Shown here: piece after piece, positions 32,441 to 39,508 of the stretch
How positions within the stretch are numbered: the stretch's first letter is position 1
How the letters are laid out: every line of letters begins with the position of its first letter
Origin: JACVRW01 sp040509755
GTDB taxonomy: Bacteria; Actinomycetota; Thermoleophilia; Solirubrobacterales; Thermoleophilaceae
Direction of reading: 5' to 3'
Length of the DNA: 64,000 bases
Assembly: GCA_040509755.1 (NCBI GenBank)
Contig: JBEVKF010000126.1
Span: 7,090-71,089 of the forward strand
Program-made: the position numbers and the translations under genes
Notes under the pieces: generated by a model
Databases searched by the model: none
Told to the model about the DNA's origin: nothing
What the model saw: only the letters and a program-made list of their open reading frames with translations

Positions 32441-33832
32441 GTGGGGGCCGGGCCGCGTCTGCTCTCGCCGGCTCCCGACGGCCGGGCGCGGCTGGTGGCA
32501 TGGGTGGTGGCGATCGCGTTGCCCGCCGCCGGGTTTTTACTGCTGCTCGTTGCGCCGGCGACCGACGTGCTCTGGGAGCACCACCCATCGCACTTCTGGC
32601 TCGTGCTCGCCGCGGCGCTCACGAGCGCGGCGCTCGCCTTCCAGACAACCGGGATCGCGCTGCGGCGCGCCGACGCTCGTCTGTTTTTGGTTTCGCTCGC
32701 CTTTCTGGCCGCGGCCGGCTTCCTCGCCCTTCACGCCCTCTCCACCCCCGGCGTGCTGCTCGACACGCCCAACCAGGGTTTCGTGGTCGCCACGCCGGTG
32801 GGCCTGTTGATCGCCGGGCTATGCGCGGCGCTGTCGGCCCTGCCGCTTCCGCCGGAGCGGGCGGCGAGCGTGATCCGCCACGCACGAGCGCTGCGGACCG
32901 GCCTGCTCGCGCTGATGGTGGCCTGGGCGGCGGCCTCGCTGGCCTCGATCCCGCCGCTCGACGACCCCACTCCCGTCGAGCGCGCCACCGGCGCTCTCGT
33001 GGTCATGGCGGCGGTGGCGCTCGTGCTCTATGCGTTCGCCGGCTGGCGCTACCTGATAATGGCGGTGCGCTCGGGGTCCCCGATCTTGCTCGCGGTTGCG
33101 AGCGCGTGCGTGCTGCTGGCCGAGGCGATGGGCGCGATCGCCTTGGCGCGCAACTGGCACCTGACCTGGTGGGAGTGGCACCTGCTGATGCTCGCCGCCT
33201 TCGGCGCGATCGCCTACAGCGCACGACGCGAGGAGGTCGAGGAGCGCTTCAGCGATCTCTACCTCGACCAGACCTCCGCCGGCAAGCGCGAGGTGAGCGT
33301 CCTGTTCGCCGACCTGGCCGGCTTCACCGCGTTCTCCGAGGGCCGCGACCCGCGCGAGGTGTCGGAGATGCTCAACACCTACTTCGAGGTGGCGATCCCG
33401 CCGATCGTGACCGAGTACGGCGGCCAGATCGACCGGTTGATCGGCGACGCGATCATGGCCACCTGGGGCACGCGAGGCGATCAGCCCGACCACGCCGAGC
33501 GCGCGGTCAGCGCGGCCGCCGCGCTTCAGGCCGAAAGCGGGCGCATCGCCGCACAGCACCCCGACTGGCCGCGCTTTCGAGTGGCGGTCAACAGCGGCGA
33601 GGCGCTGGTGGGCGTGGTGGGCGCGGAGAGCGGGCGCTCCTACACGGTGATCGGCGACACCGTGAACGTGGCGGCGCGCCTGGAGAGCCGTGCCCCCACG
33701 GGCGGGGTGGTGATCGGCGGAGCGACGCTGCGCGCGGTGCCCGGCGTGCGCGCGACATCGCTCGGCGAGATCGAGGTCAAGGGCAAGCGCGAGCGCGTGG
33801 ATGCCTACCTGCTGGACGCCCGAACGGGCTGA
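32441..33832 (+). CDS. Membrane class III adenylate/guanylate cyclase
   Basis: 463 residues. Six to eight transmembrane helices (about 20-260) without a known ligand domain precede a single cyclase homology domain. EVSVLFADLAGFTAFSE gives metal Asp291, GGQIDRLIGDAIMATWG the second metal Asp336, and YTVIGDTVNVAARLE the transition-state Asn/Arg region. The substrate-specifying residues look adenylate-cyclase-like but were not resolved. It acts as a homodimer at the inner membrane face. The GTG at 32441 lies 20 bp after nadE, so an operon is likely. Confidence 0.9.
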   Translation: MGAGPRLLSPAPDGRARLVAWVVAIALPAAGFLLLLVAPATDVLWEHHPSHFWLVLAAALTSAALAFQTTGIALRRADARLFLVSLAFLAAAGFLALHALSTPGVLLDTPNQGFVVATPVGLLIAGLCAALSALPLPPERAASVIRHARALRTGLLALMVAWAAASLASIPPLDDPTPVERATGALVVMAAVALVLYAFAGWRYLIMAVRSGSPILLAVASACVLLAEAMGAIALARNWHLTWWEWHLLMLAAFGAIAYSARREEVEERFSDLYLDQTSAGKREVSVLFADLAGFTAFSEGRDPREVSEMLNTYFEVAIPPIVTEYGGQIDRLIGDAIMATWGTRGDQPDHAERAVSAAAALQAESGRIAAQHPDWPRFRVAVNSGEALVGVVGAESGRSYTVIGDTVNVAARLESRAPTGGVVIGGATLRAVPGVRATSLGEIEVKGKRERVDAYLLDARTG

Positions 33833-33834
33833 GG

Positions 33835-34281
33835 CTAGGAAGTCGGCGCGGGCCGAACGGCCATCGTCACGCGCGTGACCGCGCAGACCCTGCTCTCGTC
33901 GTCTGTGAAGGTGACGTCCCAGACCCAGGTGGTGCGCCCACGGTGCAGGGGCCTGCCCTCCGCGTGCACGTACCCGCCCGTGACGGGGCGCAAGAAGGTC
34001 GTGCTGTTCGACATTCCGACCGCGAAGCTGCCGTTGTCCTTGACGGCTCCATGAGTGGTGACCGAGACGAGCGACTCCGCCAAGGCGGCGTAGGCCCCGC
34101 CGTGGACCAACCCCATGGGCTGCTGGACGCGCCGCTCGACCGGGAAGCGAGCGCGGCAGCGCTCCAGGTCGGCCTCGAGCAACTCGAAACCGAGTACATC
34201 GTCGAGCGTGCCCGCTACCGGGTAGGTCGAGGCCGGCGAGTCCATCGGGAGCGGCACACTACCCTTCGCGGCGCTTTCCAT
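33835..34281 (-). CDS. PaaI-type hotdog-fold thioesterase
   Basis: About 148 residues. RRVQQPMGLVHGGAYAALAESL is the HGG(A/S) active-site loop of 4HBT/PaaI thioesterases, and SNSTTFLRPVTGGYVHAEGRPLHRGRTTWVWDVTF is the central hotdog sheet. It hydrolyses acyl-CoA, often aromatic or medium-chain; specificity unknown. ATG 34281 has a good GAAGGTGG upstream, but ATG 34245 is an alternative 12 codons in. The start at 34281 shares a CCATGG with the divergent gene at 34280. Confidence 0.85.
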   Translation of the reverse strand: MESAAKGSVPLPMDSPASTYPVAGTLDDVLGFELLEADLERCRARFPVERRVQQPMGLVHGGAYAALAESLVSVTTHGAVKDNGSFAVGMSNSTTFLRPVTGGYVHAEGRPLHRGRTTWVWDVTFTDDESRVCAVTRVTMAVRPAPTS

Positions 34282-35266
34282 GGCCACCTTCGAACAGCTC
34301 TCAGACGAACAGCGCGCGATCGTCGAGCTCGTGCTGCAGCAGGGCAAGAGCTACGACGAGCTGTCCGACATGCTCGCCATGCCCGAACGGCGCGTGCGCG
34401 AGCTCGCCCGCGACGCCCTGGTCGAGCTGGCGCCGATCAGCGCGCGCGGCGTCGAGGAGGACTGGCGCGGGCAGCTCGCCGACTACGTGCTGGGGCAGCA
34501 GGCCGGGCCCGAGGCGACCGCCACGCGCGGCCACCTGCGCCGCTCCGAGGCGGCTCGGAGCTGGACGCGCTCGCTGCTCGACTCTCTCGAGCAGCTCTAC
34601 CGCGACGCCGACCTGCCTGCGATTCCCGAGGGCGAGCGCGGTGCGCGGCGCACGGCCGGGGCGGCCAAGGCGCCCGCCGCCGGCGCCGAGCCGAACACGG
34701 GCCTGCGACGCATCCTCGCGGCTGCGGGGGCACTGGCGCTGATCCTGGTAGTAGTGCTCCTCTGGCCCATCGGCCTGCTTACCGGAGATGACGATGAGGG
34801 CAGCCAGGCGAGCTCGGGCGGCGACTCCCAGCAAGCGGGCGACGAGCAGGGCGCGATCTCGACGCAGACCCAGGGAACCGCGATCATCGCCGAGCAGCAG
34901 GGCAAGACGCAGGTGGTGGTGTCGGCCACCGGGCTCGAGCCGAGCACCGATCGGACCGCCTACCAGGTCTGGCTGTACAACTCAGAGGAGGATCGCAAGT
35001 CGCTCGGGGCTTCCGTGACCGACCCGCAGGGCAACCTCCAGTCGGTCGGCGAGCTACCCGCCGACTACCAGAGCTACAAGTTCATCGACATGACGTCGGT
35101 CAACGTGACCGGCCAGGGAGAGAACCAGGGCTTCGAGAGAGGCCCCTCGGTCCTGCGCGGCCTGCTGGAGATGCGCAAGAAGCCGGTCACCCGCGGGGAG
35201 GGCAAGCAGCGCACGACGCTGCTTGCCAACTTCCGGCTGTTGCCGGTGCCGCAGTCGAACGACTAG
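34280..35266 (+). CDS. Sigma-region-4-like HTH fused to RskA-like anti-sigma domain
   Basis: 328 residues. The N-terminus LSDEQRAIVELVLQQGKSYDELSDMLAMPERRVRELARDAL looks like a sigma-70 region 4 helix-turn-helix. About 70 helical residues and an Ala/Gly-rich linker follow, then one transmembrane helix (IILAAAGALALILVVVLLWPIGLL region, about 143-166). An extracytoplasmic Ser/Gln-rich linker leads to a C-terminal beta domain (VVVSATGLEPSTDRTAYQVWLYNSEED) like the anchored RskA/zinc-free anti-sigma-K domain. It probably couples envelope state to transcription. A separate cognate sigma gene is not adjacent. Confidence 0.75.
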   Translation: MATFEQLSDEQRAIVELVLQQGKSYDELSDMLAMPERRVRELARDALVELAPISARGVEEDWRGQLADYVLGQQAGPEATATRGHLRRSEAARSWTRSLLDSLEQLYRDADLPAIPEGERGARRTAGAAKAPAAGAEPNTGLRRILAAAGALALILVVVLLWPIGLLTGDDDEGSQASSGGDSQQAGDEQGAISTQTQGTAIIAEQQGKTQVVVSATGLEPSTDRTAYQVWLYNSEEDRKSLGASVTDPQGNLQSVGELPADYQSYKFIDMTSVNVTGQGENQGFERGPSVLRGLLEMRKKPVTRGEGKQRTTLLANFRLLPVPQSND

Positions 35267-35287
35267 CGCGCCTGGGCGGGCGCGCGG

Positions 35288-36907
35288 CTACGCCGGCAGC
35301 AGCTTCCCGGGATTCATGATCCCCGCGGGGTCGAGGCGTTCCTTTGCGGCCCGGATCACCTCAAGCCCCAGGGCGCCGACCTCGGCTCGCATCCAGGGCG
35401 CATGGTCGCGGCCCACCGCATGGTGGTGGGTGATCGTTCCGCCGCCGGCCACGATCGCGTCGCTCGCCGCCGTCTTCGCCGCGCGCCACTGCTCCAGCGG
35501 GGTCTCCTGCTCCTGGCGGGCCAAGAAGGAGAAGTAGAGCGAGGCGCCCGAGCGGTAGAGATGCGAGACGTGGCACATCACCAGCGGCGGCGTCCCGCGC
35601 TGCGCCAGGGTGTCTCGCAGCGCCCCGCTCACGGCCGCGTAGAGCGGCCCGAGGTTGCTCCAAGTCGTCGCCGTCTCGAGCGTTTCCACCATCACCCCGT
35701 GGTCGAGCAGGGTGTCGCGCAGGTAGGGGCCCGCGTAGCGCCCGCGCAGCCAGGCCTCCCCCGGTCCGCGGCCCAGCCCGACGCCGCCGCCCGCGCGCAG
35801 CAGCGCGGCGCAGCGCAGCCGCCGGCGCTCCAGGTCATCCTCCTCTCCCTCGAACCCGACGATCGCCACGCACCCGCCCTCGTGCCCGCGCATGCGCAGA
35901 TAGGCCTGTCCGAGCCGGTTGGCGGCGCTTCCGGTCGACCCAGTCGCCATCGAGAGGCTCGTCTCCTGGGCGTCCGAGAGGCGCGCCACGTCGGGCGAGG
36001 CGCCGGCCTGCTCCATCACGCGAAAGGCCTCGCAGCCATCCTCGAACGACCGAAACGACCAGCCCTCGTAGCGGCGCCGCGGGGGCACCGGGCGCACGCG
36101 TAGCGTGGCCTCGGAGATCACCCCGAGGATTCCCTCCGACCCGACGATTAGCTCACGCAGGTCCGGGCCGGCGGCGCTCGCGGGCACAGCCCGCCCCGCG
36201 AGCTCGCCCGCGGGCGCGATCAGGCGCACCCCCTCAACCAGCTCGTCGATCCGGCCGTAGCCCGTGGACGCCTGGCCCGCCGAGCGGGTCGCCACCCAGC
36301 CGCCGACGGTCGAGTACTCGAACGACTGCGGGGCGTGGCCCAGCGTCACTCCCTCCGCGCCCAGCCGCCGCTCGGCCTCGGGTCCGAGCAGGCCGGCCGC
36401 GAGCGTGGCCGTCTGCGACAGGCGGTCCACGGTCACGCCGGTGAGGCGCCGCAGGTCGAGCGCTATCACCCCGGCGAAGCCCTCGCTCACAGGCTCCACC
36501 CCGCCCACCACGCTGGTACCCCCGCCGAACGGCACGACGGCGATCCGAGCGTCGGCGCAGGCGGCGAGGACGGCCTCGATCTCGCCGTCGGAGGCGGGCT
36601 GGACGACCAGATCCGGTGCGCTCGAGGCATCGCCCGAGCGCAGCCGCACGAGATCGGCGTAGCCCTTGCCCGCGGCATGCTCGACCCGCGCCTGGCGGTC
36701 GTCGCGCACGTGGTCGGCTCCCACCGCACCCGCCAGGCGCTCGCGCGCGCTCGCCGGCAGGCGCGGCTCGGGGAGCCGGACGGCCTCGAGCGCGACCGGG
36801 CTCAGCTCCAGCGAGGGGTCGACACCGAGCTGGTTGCGCAGGAGCTCGAGGGCTGTGCCTGGTAGAGAGGCCTCGTGCCCTTCCTCCCCCCAGCCCCACC
36901 ACCTCAC
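35288..36907 (-). CDS. FAD-linked oxidase, alkylglycerone-phosphate synthase-like
   Basis: 539 residues from GTG 36907, whose WWGWGEEGHE start is typical of the family. The PCMH FAD-binding domain shows DLVVQPASDGEIEAVLAACADARIAVVPFGGGTSVVGG and STVGGWVATRSAGQASTGYG. The C-terminal FAD-oxidase domain ends GGTITHHHAVGRDHAPWM and LDPAGIMNPGKLL. The His-rich HHHA near the C-terminus matches alkyldihydroxyacetonephosphate synthase, which makes ether lipid precursors, although D-lactate or glycolate oxidases are related. The start overlaps the upstream SRPBCC gene stop by 4 bp (GTGA). Confidence 0.85.
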   Translation of the reverse strand: MRWWGWGEEGHEASLPGTALELLRNQLGVDPSLELSPVALEAVRLPEPRLPASARERLAGAVGADHVRDDRQARVEHAAGKGYADLVRLRSGDASSAPDLVVQPASDGEIEAVLAACADARIAVVPFGGGTSVVGGVEPVSEGFAGVIALDLRRLTGVTVDRLSQTATLAAGLLGPEAERRLGAEGVTLGHAPQSFEYSTVGGWVATRSAGQASTGYGRIDELVEGVRLIAPAGELAGRAVPASAAGPDLRELIVGSEGILGVISEATLRVRPVPPRRRYEGWSFRSFEDGCEAFRVMEQAGASPDVARLSDAQETSLSMATGSTGSAANRLGQAYLRMRGHEGGCVAIVGFEGEEDDLERRRLRCAALLRAGGGVGLGRGPGEAWLRGRYAGPYLRDTLLDHGVMVETLETATTWSNLGPLYAAVSGALRDTLAQRGTPPLVMCHVSHLYRSGASLYFSFLARQEQETPLEQWRAAKTAASDAIVAGGGTITHHHAVGRDHAPWMRAEVGALGLEVIRAAKERLDPAGIMNPGKLLPA

Positions 36908-37356
36908 GGCTCGCCGGGCTCCCCGAAGATCGCGTCGAGACCGTCGATCGCGCCCTGCACCTGACGCACGCCGGCTGCCCGAAACTGAAGTGGCGCGAAC
37001 CGGGCCCACCCGCGCGGCCGCTGCTCGAGGGCGATCTCGACGCGGGTCTCGTCATCGCCGGCTGCCGGGGCGAGCGACAATGTCGTGACCGCCGAGGTGA
37101 GGATCCGCTCGAAGGGCGACTCCGCGAGCTCCTGGCGCCACACGAGCTTCTCGCCCTCGACCTGCTCGACGCGGGTGTAGTCCGCCCGGACGGTCTTTCC
37201 CCGCGGCGAGCTCAGCACCTTGGTCCAGGTGTCGTCCATCGCCTCCTCGACTCGGGTCACGCCCGGCCACCACTGCGGCAGGCGTGCCGGGTTGCTGATC
37301 AGGCGCCAGACCTCGTCCGGCGCCGCCGGCACCACGGTCTTGCGCCGGACGATCAC
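36904..37356 (-). CDS. SRPBCC (Bet v 1-like) family protein
   Basis: 150 residues. VVPAAPDEVWRLISNPARLPQWWPGVTRVE is the START/Bet v 1 hydrophobic-pocket entry common to polyketide cyclase-like proteins. The rest predicts the helix-grip fold (final helix RAAGVRQVQGAIDGLDAIFG). It probably binds a lipid or aromatic ligand. It is co-transcribed with the FAD oxidase downstream (4-bp overlap) and lies 4 bp downstream of the MerR gene. GTG start at 37356. Confidence 0.82.
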   Translation of the reverse strand: MIVRRKTVVPAAPDEVWRLISNPARLPQWWPGVTRVEEAMDDTWTKVLSSPRGKTVRADYTRVEQVEGEKLVWRQELAESPFERILTSAVTTLSLAPAAGDDETRVEIALEQRPRGWARFAPLQFRAAGVRQVQGAIDGLDAIFGEPGEP

Positions 37357-37360
37357 ACGC

Positions 37361-38101
37361 TCAGCGGGCCAGCTTGCGCAGGTCGCGGATGAGCAGCAGG
37401 TGCTTGAGGTGCGAGGCGATCGCGGCGAGGTTCTCGAGCGCCTCCACCGCCTCCTTGCGGCGCTCCGGATTACGCGATCGCAGCGCCGGCGCCAGGATCT
37501 GCTCGAGCAGCGCGGCCTCGCGGTCGGCGGACGTGCGAAAGACGCGTAGGTTGCGCCCGCCCACGCCGTAGCGCTTGAGCTCGGTCACGGCGCGCACGAT
37601 CTCGCGCTCGGTGTCGTCGTAGAGCATCTCTCCGTCGCGCTGCTCGCCCTTGATCACGCCATAGTCCTCGAGCTCCTTGACGAGGCTCTGGTCGGCCCCG
37701 GTGTCGTCGAGCACCTCATCGAGGCGATAGAGCGAGCCGGGGCCGCGGAGCGCGACCGTCGCCCGCCGCGGCGACCGCGGCTCGGCGACCGCCTCGTTGC
37801 CGCCGCTGGGCGTCTCGGCCTCTGCTCGCCCGGCCGCGAGCTCCTGGCGGATCACCCGAAGCGGCAGGAACTCGTCGCGCTGCAGGCGCAGGATGGTGCG
37901 CAGCCGATCGACGTCTGCCGGCGCGTAGAGGCGGTAGCCGCCGGGAGTGCGCCGCGGGGAGAGCAGCTTCTGATCCTCCAGATAGCGCACCTTGGAGATC
38001 GAGATGTCCGGACACTCGCGCTCGAGCTGCTTGACGACGGCGCCGATCGTCAGCGCTTTCTCCTTGCGCGGCGGGGGGACGCCCGCGACCTCGGTGCTCA
38101 T
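37361..38101 (-). CDS. MerR-family regulator, Rv1828/FtsR-like
   Basis: 246 residues. The N-terminal winged HTH reads LTIGAVVKQLERECPDISISKVRYLEDQKLLSPRRTPGGYRLYAPADVDRLRTIL. Instead of a metal-binding coil it has a long C-terminal domain (DEVLDDTGADQSLVKELEDYGVI through ASHLKHLLLIRDL) as in mycobacterial Rv1828 and corynebacterial FtsR. Adjacency to the FHA gene reproduces the garA-Rv1828 pair of mycobacteria. FtsR-type regulators activate ftsZ in Corynebacterium; the target here is unknown. The start overlaps the FHA stop by 4 bp. Confidence 0.88.
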   Translation of the reverse strand: MSTEVAGVPPPRKEKALTIGAVVKQLERECPDISISKVRYLEDQKLLSPRRTPGGYRLYAPADVDRLRTILRLQRDEFLPLRVIRQELAAGRAEAETPSGGNEAVAEPRSPRRATVALRGPGSLYRLDEVLDDTGADQSLVKELEDYGVIKGEQRDGEMLYDDTEREIVRAVTELKRYGVGGRNLRVFRTSADREAALLEQILAPALRSRNPERRKEAVEALENLAAIASHLKHLLLIRDLRKLAR

Positions 38102-38565
38102 CGCTGATCCAGGTAGGTGAGCTTGTACTTGCCCACCTGCAGCTCGTCGCCGTCCTGGAGCTGGTGCGACTCGATCCTGCGCTGGTTCACGTAGGTGCCA
38201 TTGAGCGAGCCGAGGTCGTCCAGGTACAGCCCGTCGCGCCGGCGCACCAGCAGGGCGTGGTTGCGCGACACCGTCACGTCGTCGAGGAAGACCTCCGCCT
38301 CGGGCGAGCGCCCGATCGTCATGCGCTCCCCCGCGACGGTGAAGGCCTCTCCAGAGCGCCCGCCGCCAGAGCGAATGACGAGCGTCGCACCCTCGTGGGT
38401 GACCTGCTCGAGGTCGACCGGACGCAGCTCACCGGTCTCGTCGACCTGGTAGACCTCGGTCGTGTCGCCGGCCTTGCCCCCTTCGGCCTCGCCGAGAAAG
38501 GCGCCGCACTTCTGGCAGTAGTTGGCACCCTCGGCATTGACGAAGCCGCACTCTGGGCAGTGCAC
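38098..38565 (-). CDS. FHA-domain protein, GarA-like with zinc ribbon
   Basis: 155 residues. An N-terminal zinc ribbon (MHCPECGF, NYCQKCGAF) precedes a linker with DTTEVYQVDE, comparable with the phosphorylatable ETT motif of GarA/OdhI. The FHA domain follows: MTIGRSPEAEVFLDDVTVSRNHALL and LDDLGSLNGTYVNQRRI contain the phosphothreonine-binding Arg, Ser and Asn. GarA switches 2-oxoglutarate metabolism by self-binding after PknB/PknG phosphorylation. The zinc ribbon is an addition relative to GarA. In operon with the MerR gene (4-bp overlap) and the RsiG-like gene. Confidence 0.88.
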   Translation of the reverse strand: MHCPECGFVNAEGANYCQKCGAFLGEAEGGKAGDTTEVYQVDETGELRPVDLEQVTHEGATLVIRSGGGRSGEAFTVAGERMTIGRSPEAEVFLDDVTVSRNHALLVRRRDGLYLDDLGSLNGTYVNQRRIESHQLQDGDELQVGKYKLTYLDQR

Positions 38566-38578
38566 GGCGGGTCGTCTC

Positions 38579-38839
38579 CTAGTCGAGCTCTGAGTCCGAG
38601 GGAATGCCCTTGCCGGCGAGTATGTCCGTCAGCTGCTGGACGTCCGCGCCGCTGATGACCGATTCGCCCTCCTCGTGCTTCTTGCGCAGGCGGTTGACCA
38701 GCTCAGCGCGAAGAATGTCGATCTTGCCGTGGAGGATGCGGCGGCGGTAGGAGACTTCCTGCTCTTCCTCGGTGAGCTGTTGGATGAGGTCCTTCAGCTC
38801 TTGGTCAGAGAGCGCTCCGAGGTCTGGGAAGGTGTCCAA
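38579..38839 (-). CDS. RsiG-like c-di-GMP-binding anti-sigma protein
   Basis: 86 residues from TTG 38839, with AAAGGA 6 bases upstream. It is a helical hairpin: LSDQELKDLIQQLTEEEQEVS leads into a helix containing Glu26, Ser30, Arg33, His37 and Asp41. This matches the RsiG signature E(X)3S(X)2R(X)3Q(X)3D except that Gln is His. In Streptomyces RsiG holds sigma WhiG when loaded with c-di-GMP using two motif copies. A single copy, as here, implies a homodimer. No WhiG gene is in the window. Located between pgsA and garA-like genes, 13 bp from the latter. Confidence 0.75.
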   Translation of the reverse strand: MDTFPDLGALSDQELKDLIQQLTEEEQEVSYRRRILHGKIDILRAELVNRLRKKHEEGESVISGADVQQLTDILAGKGIPSDSELD

Positions 38840-38868
38840 GTCGATCCTTTCGGGAAATGTGAAGCCCG

Positions 38869-38874
38869 ACTATA
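38869..38874 (-). promoter_or_regulatory. Possible -10 element upstream of the RsiG-like gene
   Basis: On the minus strand the AT-rich intergenic segment reads TATAGT, 30 bp before the TTG start, a plausible extended -10 within GC-rich DNA. No good -35 is visible. It could give the rsiG-like/FHA/merR genes a promoter of their own inside the pgsA transcript. Confidence 0.35.
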
Positions 38875-38881
38875 ACGTACC

Positions 38882-39508
38882 TCAAGTAGAGGTTGAGTCT
38901 TCGCGCAGGGCGTGCCATCCATCTTGCAAGTAGAGCGCGGTTGCCGCAAGGGTCATCGCCAGACCGATGTACAGCAGAACGTCGTTCACCCAGCTGTCGA
39001 CGATGAGCGATAGCGCCAGCGCGCTCATCACCGGCCACACCGCCCAGCGGCCGAGCATGTTGACCTTGAGGTCCATTCCGCGCCTCAAGGCGACCTGGGT
39101 CAGCACGAGCATGAGGAACTCGCGCGCGGCCAGGACGAGCAGGGCCCAGTGCGGCAGCAGGTCGAACTCCCACGCGACGATCGCCCCCGCAAGCACCAGC
39201 AGCCTGTCCGTGAGCGGATCGAGCAGCGCTCCGAGGCGGCTGTACTGGCCGGTGATCCGGGCGACCATCCCATCGAGGTAGTCGGTCCATGCGATGAAGG
39301 CGAAGAGCGCGAATGCCCAGCCGTCACGCCCGTCGTCGGACTGGAGCCCCAGCACCAGGAACACCGGGATCAGCGCGATCCGCGCGAAGCCGATGGCGTT
39401 GGGGATCGTCCAGGGATGCAGCGCCTCCCCCCTCCTCGTCTGCGGAGGAGGGCCACCCGACCTGTCCAGGCCGGACAGCCGGCGAAACGTCAGGGGAGGT
39501 TTTTCCAA
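38882..39508 (-). CDS. pgsA: CDP-diacylglycerol-glycerol-3-phosphate phosphatidyltransferase
   Basis: A 208-residue integral membrane enzyme of the CDP-alcohol phosphatidyltransferase family. Beginning at DYLDGMVARI and running through GALLDPLTDR is the full D(X)2DG(X)2AR(X)8G(X)3D(X)3D motif. About six transmembrane helices are predicted. It makes phosphatidylglycerophosphate, the first committed step to PG and cardiolipin. The PGP versus phosphatidylinositol-phosphate product cannot be fully separated from sequence. The first 19 bp overlap the 3' end of proS. Confidence 0.9.
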   Translation of the reverse strand: MEKPPLTFRRLSGLDRSGGPPPQTRRGEALHPWTIPNAIGFARIALIPVFLVLGLQSDDGRDGWAFALFAFIAWTDYLDGMVARITGQYSRLGALLDPLTDRLLVLAGAIVAWEFDLLPHWALLVLAAREFLMLVLTQVALRRGMDLKVNMLGRWAVWPVMSALALSLIVDSWVNDVLLYIGLAMTLAATALYLQDGWHALREDSTST

